From NCBI GenBank assembly GCA_964016985.1, contig OZ024823.1, positions 134,002,112-134,066,111 on the forward strand: a stretch of 64,000 nucleotides of DNA, read 5' to 3'. The position numbers and the translations under genes were made by a program. This DNA comes from Anodontia alba (taxonomy: Eukaryota; Mollusca; Bivalvia; Lucinida; Lucinidae). This document shows positions 60,780 to 64,000 of the stretch, one piece after another (position 1 is the first letter of the stretch; every line of letters begins with the position of its first letter). The notes below the pieces were generated by a model, which worked only from the letters and a program-made list of their open reading frames with translations, did not search any database and was not told the DNA's origin.

Positions 60780-62802
60780 ATATATATTTGTGTGTGTGTT
60801 TGTTTGTGTGGTCATCGCTCGAAAGGATCATTCCATTCCATAAATGATCTTTCACCACTGCCGGTGTTATTGCCGTGTGACGGCCTTAGCATGTCCCCCG
60901 TACTTAACTATAGTGTAGTTTATACTTTCTTGTTCTTTTGTATTTTGTGATCATCGAGCCCATTCCGGGTGTCTTAAAATACGTTCAATTTTGCCAAGTA
61001 GCTGGTTTAGGCTGGCCAGGTCTCATCAGTGATCCTAAGATTACTGAGCTATTTTGAAATGAATTATTGTGCCAAATAGCTATAAAAATAAAGGTAAGAG
61101 AAAAGTCCAAGGAATGCCACAATCACAAACCGCAGCCCTTCCCAGACACCAAGAGGAAGAGGAAACCGACAAAACCAAACAAGCACAAATCGAACAAACG
61201 TACGAAAAGCACTAAGATTAGCTCTCTCTTCCCCAAGCGAGGTAATCGCAATGCTAAAAGGACTGAAAAACACAAGAACAAAATAACACAAGGTAAGACA
61301 TTCTTACGACTTGATAGCCGTAACAAAGGAATGAAGCATAGCTGAAAAAATTTCCACGCCTTTCGCGGGAATCGAACCCGGTCCTCCCGGTTAAAAATCC
61401 AATGCTCTAACCACTGAGCCAAAGAGTCGACTCCCTGACGCAGTTGTCAGAGATTGAATATATACTTAGAAGCTATGCGTAATCTGCCAAGGCAGATAAT
61501 CGAAGGTAGGAGTGCTCGGTCGTAACACTCCCCCTCTTCAAGGAAGTCATCATTTATGATGACGTGAAGCCATTTTCGGCGTATAAAGTCCAATCTCGGA
61601 CAAGCCCCCATCTTACGACTTGATAGCCGTAACAAAGGAATGAAGCATAGCTGAAAAAATTTCCACGCCTTTCGCGGGAATCGAACCCGGTCCTCCCGGT
61701 TAAAAATCCAATGCTCTAACCACTGAGCCAAAGAGTCGACTCCCTGACGCAGTTGTCAGAGATTGAATATATACTTAGAAGCTATGCGTAATCTGCCAAG
61801 GCAGATAATCGAAGGTAGGAGTGCTCGGTCGTAACAACATAAAACAAATCGCCTCGTAGAATAAACCACAAAGCAACAAAGAGTAAGACTAATACCGGGG
61901 CTAGTTTAGGCAGTCCAGGTCTCATCAGTAATCCTATGCATCCTATGAACACTGATGAGACCTGGCCAGCCTAAACTAGCTATTTGAAACAATAAACTTC
62001 GAGACGAACTATTTTCCTTCTCTATGCGCGTGTACATTTAGCAAGGATTATTTCTTTTATAATCTTATTGTTCTTCAGAACTGCAATTCTTATCTAAATG
62101 CATAGGGTGTGTAAGTTACAAATAAAATTCTAAAGGGGTGACCTTTGCGAGCAATGAACACATACACAAGACTGAAAACAGTCGATGTGTTAGTTGTCTG
62201 GGCCAGGCTAGATAGTTCCTGTCAATTAGGCCTCATCAGTATTTCATACATTTATTACTGAATGAATCAAACACCAAAAGTATGCACAAAAATGCTAAAA
62301 ATGTAACCATCATACACCTTTAAAAAAACAGAAAAGAAAGTCGTGTTCGACCGTTTATCTTTTCATCTTTATACTAACGAACAAACATTAGTCGAAATTC
62401 TTTACCGCACGTGGTTTGACCAGAAAGTGAATCTGCCATGCATTTCATAGTGAGCACGGTTTGGGTCAGTATCTGTCAAAAGTCTTCTTGTTACTTTCAT
62501 AACTAAACTCAGTGAAGATAGGGATGACTTTTACATTCTGCGCTAATAAAAAGCCAGTGTTTTTGTTTCCAGAGAATAGAGTAAAAGAAACAATGGCTTA
62601 ATTATGTTTTTGTTTTTATTTTAAGGGTGAAATATTCTGGCTAGCAACACCAAATGAGGAGGCACCACTAAACGCAGCTCCAATGCCAGACACTGGGAAC
62701 TCCAGCCAACTGTATCTGTCTGTCTCTGACTTCATTGCAAACACGCTGTTATACAACGCTCAGAAACATGGGATCCTTGTTTACAATTTGACGAAAAAGG
62801 AT
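39199..62802 (+). CDS. BPI/LBP-family LPS-binding protein gene, exons 1-8 (partial)
   Basis: Eight plus-strand exons were read by eye: 39199-39322, 40606-40693, 42578-42700, 47159-47229, 49653-49810, 51312-51375, 57943-58034, 62626-62802. All introns are GT-AG and all phases join (1, 2, 2, 1, 0, 1, 0). They give about 299 residues from Met at 39199; an in-frame ATG at 39172 would add nine. The product starts with a signal peptide ([13 protein letters not shown]), then [15 protein letters not shown], the hallmark start of the BPI/LBP/PLTP/CETP family. The N-terminal barrel follows, with Cys in VTNCQG and in NSQIC spaced 39 residues apart, as for the conserved disulphide of BPI. Exon 8 (GEIFW...[27 protein letters not shown]) matches the central linker. 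Family members bind lipopolysaccharide and can kill Gram-negative bacteria; a secreted innate-immune role is inferred. The C-terminal barrel should lie beyond the window. The N-terminal domain lacks roughly 11 residues between exons 2 and 3. Confidence 0.93.
40606..40693 (+). CDS. BPI-like exon 2
   Basis: Acceptor tttttttttccag, donor AAA|gtaagac. Encodes [19 protein letters not shown] and SGSNYQVS. It corresponds to the first amphipathic helix and following strand of the BPI barrel. Shorter than the vertebrate exon by about 11 codons. Confidence 0.9.
41200..41441. mobile_element. fold-back element, family 'cgaggttataaaac', copy 3
   Basis: In BPI intron 2. Left 'ctataaaacttgttgttatg', right 'aagttttataacctcgggcc', with inverted internal 'atgctca' words. 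Confidence 0.72.
41521..41737. mobile_element. fold-back element, family 'cgaggttataaaac', copy 4
   Basis: In BPI intron 2. 'cccctggttataaaactaag' on the left; 'catgctcagctgagttgggc' and 'aataacctttgggtc' on the right. Confidence 0.75.
42301..42430. repeat. 66-bp tandem duplication
   Basis: Two nearly identical units starting 'cagttcctgcgaacacggc' (42301 and 42367), in BPI intron 2 about 150 bp before exon 3. Very recent by identity. Confidence 0.92.
42578..42700 (+). CDS. BPI-like exon 3
   Basis: Acceptor ctctttttag, donor AAT|gtaagtg. Encodes [17 protein letters not shown] then [19 protein letters not shown]. It lines up with the family's REFxLPSSxISxxPxxGLxxSISNAxIxIxGxW stretch. Confidence 0.9.
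43838..44164. mobile_element. MITE family M1 copy with duplicated hairpin arm
   Basis: Same ends as 15673-15950. The distal arm 'ggcggttctaacgagtaccc' plus 'atctatgttttgag' occurs twice in a row (about 43980-44018 and 44019-44056), giving three arm copies instead of two. In BPI intron 3. Confidence 0.85.
44165..45439. other. intron 3 sequence with simple repeats
   Basis: Contains a GT-rich stretch near 44590-44620, A-tracts at about 44703-44723 and 44766-44819, and (TAA)n at about 44899-44922. No exon supported. Confidence 0.6.
45440..45880. repeat. imperfect tandem array of ~30-bp AT-rich units
   Basis: About a dozen diverged units built on 'gagatatctgcatttcaatt' and close variants. In BPI intron 3. 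Spurious ORFs arise from the array. Confidence 0.8.
46154..46197. repeat. (AAAT)n microsatellite
   Basis: About eleven uninterrupted AAAT units. Confidence 0.95.
46198..47158. other. intron 3, distal part, no exon seen
   Basis: A G-tract lies near 46900-46921. No gene. Confidence 0.5.
47159..47229 (+). CDS. BPI-like exon 4
   Basis: Acceptor atttgcag, donor TTAG|gtacta. Encodes [19 protein letters not shown] then GITL, matching the family's SGxFDxSxxGxxI strand pair. Short (71 bp), but both phases fit its neighbours exactly. Confidence 0.88.
47330..47600. mobile_element. fold-back MITE, family M3 copy, reversed
   Basis: Reversed relative to 32237-32590: it opens with a decayed hairpin ('tgtcgatttaatgacgcc', 'gacaatgaaaccgatgattt') and ends with 'gacgtcgaatttccgaca'. 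In BPI intron 4. Confidence 0.75.
47601..49164. other. intron 4, no exon seen
   Basis: Two related stretches near 48080-48160 and 48180-48270 share 'cacgcgagcgtgcaaa'-type words. No gene. Confidence 0.5.
49165..49262 (-). mobile_element. degenerate tRNA-derived SINE head
   Basis: On the minus strand: A-box-like TGGCGTAATGGTTAGC, B-box-like GGTTGAATCAC, then an A/T-run (T on this strand) after about 75 bp. Too degenerate for a tRNA gene. Confidence 0.55.
49653..49810 (+). CDS. BPI-like exon 5, first disulphide cysteine
   Basis: Acceptor ctatttacatag, donor CAG|gtgagt. Encodes [17 protein letters not shown], then [18 protein letters not shown] and [10 protein letters not shown]. Contains the first disulphide Cys and a possible N-glycosylation site (NNT). 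A fold-back element starts only 17 bp beyond the donor. Confidence 0.93.
49827..50084. mobile_element. fold-back element, family 'cgaggttataaaac', copy 5
   Basis: Left 'ggctccaaggttatagaac' and right 'gttttataacctcggggcc'; inverted 'catgctcaactcagctgag' words on both sides. Starts 17 bp after the donor of BPI exon 5. Confidence 0.85.
50085..51311. other. intron 5, no exon seen
   Basis: An A-tract of about 35 bp lies at 50391-50425. No gene. Confidence 0.5.
51312..51375 (+). CDS. BPI-like exon 6, second disulphide cysteine
   Basis: Acceptor ttctatctcag, donor CTA|gtaagt. Encodes [20 protein letters not shown]. The Cys directly after the exon-5 Gln is the partner cysteine. Confidence 0.88.
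51770..52560. repeat. tandem array of ~150-bp diverged units in intron 6
   Basis: Four to five units, each carrying a variant of 'ttccgctcgataa', 'ttgataaaattttgtatgca', 'ttgacaagttct' and 'gcgacaagttttctga'. Pieces of one more unit reappear at 56300-56410, on the far side of the LINE. Confidence 0.75.
52671..56002 (+). pseudogene. LINE ORF: 2A leader, endonuclease, reverse transcriptase
   Basis: Likely start at 52671. A hydrophobic leader ([18 protein letters not shown]) leads into [10 protein letters not shown]. The endonuclease frame shifts twice, once near 52915 and once in a run of seven T near 52970, and has a TGA in place of a Trp codon near 53150. From 53177 the frame holds endonuclease C-terminus, linker and RT. 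Stops occur at 54329-54331 and about 54462. RT motifs: [27 protein letters not shown] and FADDTSL. More frameshifts follow near 55075, 55245 and 55320 and near 55705. The copy is inactive. Compared with the LINE at 28.66 kb it has many more lesions, so it is older. Confidence 0.9.
52761..52811 (+). other. 2A-like ribosome-skipping motif
   Basis: Codes for [17 protein letters not shown]. It fits the D-(V/I)-E-x-N-P-G-P consensus exactly; in 2A peptides the chain is released between the last Gly and Pro without a stop codon. 2A-like sequences are known at the N-termini of some AP-endonuclease-type non-LTR retrotransposons in invertebrates. The hydrophobic stretch just before it resembles a signal sequence. 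Confidence 0.88.
56110..56154. repeat. (CT)n microsatellite
   Basis: CT repeats interrupted by a C-run, shortly after the end of the LINE frame. Confidence 0.93.
56441..56640 (-). repeat. basic-ORF repeat family, copy C
   Basis: Minus-strand frame open through the whole conserved block ([41 protein letters not shown]). It lacks the upstream part seen in copies A, B and D. Confidence 0.72.
56760..57500. repeat. tandem array of ~145-bp diverged units
   Basis: Opens with 'agctcatggtgaacttttat' and 'gtccgtcagccgtcg', then about five units repeating 'ccaaaccg...taaccatttt', 'caggaatgttccttagg' and 'tggtc...ctgaaattgct'. Arrays of this type are widespread in bivalve genomes. In BPI intron 6. Confidence 0.75.
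57574..57890. mobile_element. fold-back MITE, family M3 copy 3
   Basis: Best hairpin of the family: 'ttatggtcgcaaattccgtt' pairs with 'aacagaatttgcggccataa', and 'catttggggagg' with 'cctccccaaatg'-like ends. Its right end is about 50 bp before BPI exon 7. Confidence 0.82.
57943..58034 (+). CDS. BPI-like exon 7
   Basis: Acceptor acccttacag, donor AAG|gtatga. Encodes [20 protein letters not shown] then [10 protein letters not shown], matching the family's KIDxxxxIDYxLxxPP segment at the end of the N-terminal barrel. Confidence 0.88.
58035..59659. other. intron 7, proximal part, simple repeats only
   Basis: (TTTA)n at about 58901-58945 and a CA-rich microsatellite at about 59231-59292. No exon supported. 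Confidence 0.6.
59660..59936. mobile_element. MITE family M1 copy, intact
   Basis: 277 bp, same ends and the same central hairpin ('gaaccgcctcggcgaggcgg') as 15673-15950. In BPI intron 7. Confidence 0.85.
60240..61060. repeat. three tandem units interrupted by (TA)n
   Basis: Each unit runs from 'gg(g/a)tcattcc', through 'aaaacgtct.c' and 'tagtttatat.ttcttgtc', to 'gatcactgagccca.tccggg' and 'tcactgatgaggcc'. Starts lie near 60303, 60550 and 60825. The second unit is split by the (TA)n at 60683-60787. Single units or fragments occur at 14010-14215, 59600 and 62200. Confidence 0.75.
60683..60787. repeat. (TA)n microsatellite
   Basis: About 50 TA units with a single TTTA interruption near 60765. 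Confidence 0.95.
61302..61527 (-). repeat. TRIM LTR, 3' copy (minus-strand sense)
   Basis: 226 bp. Contains the tRNA-like segment at 61358-61428 and an AT-rich 'tatata' near 61458 that could act as a promoter element. Minus-strand ORFs across it are incidental. Confidence 0.9.
61358..61428 (-). repeat. tRNA-like sequence in the 3' LTR
   Basis: On the minus strand, A box TGGCTCAGTGG (61411-61421) and B box GGTTCGATTCC (61368-61378) match the Pol III promoter consensus at tRNA-like spacing. The anticodon-loop position reads like TTT. The acceptor and T stems have mismatches, so it is probably not a working tRNA. The same block lies at 61667-61737 in the other LTR. Confidence 0.82.
61528..61539 (-). 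promoter_or_regulatory. polypurine tract of the TRIM
   Basis: Minus strand GAAGAGGGGGAG, immediately upstream of the 3' LTR: the expected primer site for plus-strand DNA synthesis. Confidence 0.85.
61546..61563. other. hairpin in the TRIM internal region
   Basis: GTCATCA-TTTA-TGATGAC, a 7-bp stem with a 4-base loop in the 83-bp core. It could be a dimerisation or packaging signal; this is inference only. Confidence 0.5.
61593..61610 (-). promoter_or_regulatory. primer-binding site of the TRIM, tRNA-Pro type
   Basis: Minus strand TGGGGGCTTGTCCGAGAT starts at the first base after the 5' LTR. Its complement ends ...GCCCCCA, as a tRNA-Pro 3' end with CCA would. Two positions differ from the well-known retroviral tRNA-Pro site. 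Confidence 0.85.
61611..61836 (-). repeat. TRIM LTR, 5' copy (minus-strand sense)
   Basis: 226 bp, no difference from the 61302-61527 copy seen by eye. Carries the second tRNA-like block at 61667-61737. Confidence 0.9.
61900..61982. repeat. 83-bp palindrome next to the TRIM host repeat
   Basis: Left 'gctagtttaggcagtccagg' and 'tctcatcagt'; right 'actgatgaga' and 'cctggccagcctaaactagc'. Related to 'ggtttaggctggccaggtct' at 61004. Confidence 0.8.
61983..62625. other. intron 7, distal part, no exon seen
   Basis: A fragment of the 60-kb repeat family lies near 62150-62250. Otherwise non-coding up to the exon 8 acceptor. Confidence 0.5.
62626..62802 (+). CDS. BPI-like exon 8, last exon in window
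   Basis: Acceptor tttttattttaag, donor GAT|gtaaat. Encodes [19 protein letters not shown], then [20 protein letters not shown] and GILVYNL. It corresponds to the GEFY...PPF...LYLGLSDYxFNxAxxVYxxAGxL region. A possible N-glycosylation site (NSS) is present. Confidence 0.92.
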
Positions 62803-63294
62803 GTAAATACTTTTTATATTATATTTTACACTATATAAAGAAATGTAAATTTTCTCAAAAACACAATTCCTTCTCTCCTTAAACCGCAAAGCACAGCACG
62901 ATACCAAATCGCCGTTAAACCACCTTTATTACACTTCAATTGACTTTTCTATGTAAAATGCCTATAGGCCATCCGTTGACGATTTGTACTATCACCCTGC
63001 CATAATTTTACTATCAAATATGCAACATTGATGCGCCTATGGTTCATTACAAATGCGAATGGACAGCACGCGCGTCAGTGTTTTGCAGGGTGGTAGTAAA
63101 ATTGATCGGCTGATGTTCTGGTGATAGTAATTTCGGTGCATCCCAAAGAGGGTGATGGTAAGAAAATGATTGTCGACCTAGGCCATTTCCTCAGGTGAAC
63201 ATTCTTACTGTCAACACTCAGAAATGTTGTATTTATATAACAAGCTATCTGTAACTGAGAAATACAGGAATGACTTGCCACTGAGTTAGGGATG
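62803..63294. other. start of BPI intron 8, no exon seen
   Basis: No further BPI-like exon was found before the window ends. Confidence 0.5.
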
Positions 63295-63730
63295 TATTGA
63301 TTTCATTCAAATTTTGCAGAACTTTATATCACTAAAAAATAAAGGTCAAGTGCGATATTGGTAATCATCCGCCAAATTTTTGCTGAGTTATGGCCCTTTT
63401 TCGATTAAGTTTTTGTTGTTCGTTTTCGCTCAATAACGTTTGAAGGGATGCATTGATTTCATTCAAACTTTGCAGAACTTATATCACTGTAAAATTCAAG
63501 TAAAGTTCGATATTGGTAATCATCCGCCAAGTTTTGGCTGAGTTATGACTCTTTTTCGACTTAGTTTTTGTTGATATGTTGATATTGGTTTCCGATCAAT
63601 AACTTTTGCAGGGATGCATTGATTTTATTGAAAGTTTGCAGAAGGATATATTATTGTAAAATATAAGTCAGTCTCGATATTGATAATCATCCGCAAAATT
63701 TTGGGCAAGTTATGGCCCTTTTTCGACTTA
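63295..63730. repeat. three tandem units of ~155 bp
   Basis: Each unit carries 'gatgtattgatttcattcaa' or a close variant, 'tttgcagaac', 'gatattggtaatcatccgc' and 'gagttatggccctttttcga'. Starts are near 63290, 63450 and 63612. Confidence 0.9.
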
Positions 63731-64000
63731 GTTGCCTATAGAGATAGGAACGATTATAAGGACCAGGGTTTTTGTTTTCCTTTTTCATATCAAATGGTTG
63801 GCGTTTTAAGCAGGAGACACATCCGATTCTCGGAATTCTAGTTCTACTTGGTCTTAAACTTCAAAGATTATATTTTGAAAAACTTGACTTATTAATGAAA
63901 TATATTTTAAAAATATGTGAAATATTCTTCCATTGTGCTTCATATATACAGTTATATATTCTATACTTAAACTTTCTCATTAACTGAATGAGAACAACTT
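63731..64000. other. window end, no gene seen
   Basis: AT-rich. A 71-codon ORF at 63772 shows no recognisable features. Confidence 0.45.

Larger units (their letters stand above)
61302..61836 (-). mobile_element. complete TRIM retrotransposon with tRNA-like LTRs
   Basis: Two direct repeats of 226 bp (61302-61527 and 61611-61836), identical as far as I can read, flank only 83 bp. On the minus strand each LTR starts TGTTACGACC and ends GTCGTAAGA, forming a short terminal inverted repeat. Directly after the upstream LTR is TGGGGGCTTGTCCGAGAT, differing at two of 18 positions from the tRNA-Pro primer-binding site used by many retroviruses. Directly before the downstream LTR is a purine tract, GAAGAGGGGGAG. 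ACAT flanks both ends (61298-61301 and 61837-61840). There is no gag or pol. This is the full structure of a terminal-repeat retrotransposon in miniature, which must be mobilised by a partner's enzymes. Identical LTRs mean a very recent insertion. It lies in BPI intron 7, antisense to the gene. Confidence 0.92.
61072..61895 (-). repeat. basic-ORF repeat family, copy D, split by the TRIM
   Basis: The two halves, 61072-61301 and 61837-61895, together align with copy B (23841-24120) reversed. The reading frame with [30 protein letters not shown] and [16 protein letters not shown] is intact up to the insertion. Removing the TRIM and one ACAT restores the continuous sequence seen in copy B. Confidence 0.85.

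Noticed and set aside
60658..60843. ORF of alternating Tyr-Ile residues
   Set aside because: Translation of the (TA)n microsatellite.
61356..61430. Functional tRNA gene (and its twin at 61667-61737)
   Set aside because: A and B boxes are good, but the acceptor and T stems have mismatches and both copies lie inside LTRs of a TRIM, so they are element parts.

Overview
The window looks like genomic DNA of a bivalve mollusc. It is AT-rich and intron-rich, and it carries tRNA-derived SINEs, CR1-like LINEs and many fold-back MITE-like elements of the kinds common in heterodont bivalves. The species cannot be fixed from the sequence. Most of the window is repeats; two host genes are well supported.

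Region 1-12.2 kb: a SINE tail at the left edge, a speculative two-exon ORF (1063-1474), a 5'-truncated CR1-like LINE on the minus strand with a clear 15-bp target-site duplication (2056-3838), and several dispersed and tandem repeats. 12169-13845 is an intact single-exon gene for an ankyrin-repeat/SOCS-box-like protein, probably a substrate adaptor of a Cullin-5 ubiquitin ligase. 14-39 kb: no host gene recognised. It holds fold-back elements, a diverged 1.6-kb tandem duplication with a SINE at its boundary (16.9-19.9 kb), a second LINE type (28.66-31.19 kb) with only two in-frame stops, a pogo/Tigger-like MITE (36.9 kb) and a MITE fragment amplified in tandem (37.7-38.8 kb).

Region 39.2-62.8 kb: a multi-exon plus-strand gene for a BPI/LBP-family protein (bactericidal/permeability-increasing or LPS-binding protein). 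Eight exons were recovered by reading splice sites and checking that every reading frame joins. They encode the signal peptide, the N-terminal BPI barrel with both conserved disulphide cysteines, and the start of the central region. The C-terminal half lies beyond the window. Its introns are full of transposons, including a decayed near-full-length CR1-like LINE whose ORF starts with a canonical 2A ribosome-skipping motif (intron 6).

Most unusual: intron 7 holds a complete 535-bp TRIM (terminal-repeat retrotransposon in miniature) at 61302-61836. It has two 226-bp LTRs that I read as identical, a 4-bp target duplication, a tRNA-Pro-type primer-binding site and a polypurine tract. Each LTR contains a tRNA-like sequence with A and B boxes. 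It is inserted into a member of another repeat family that keeps a Lys/Arg-rich reading frame in several copies.
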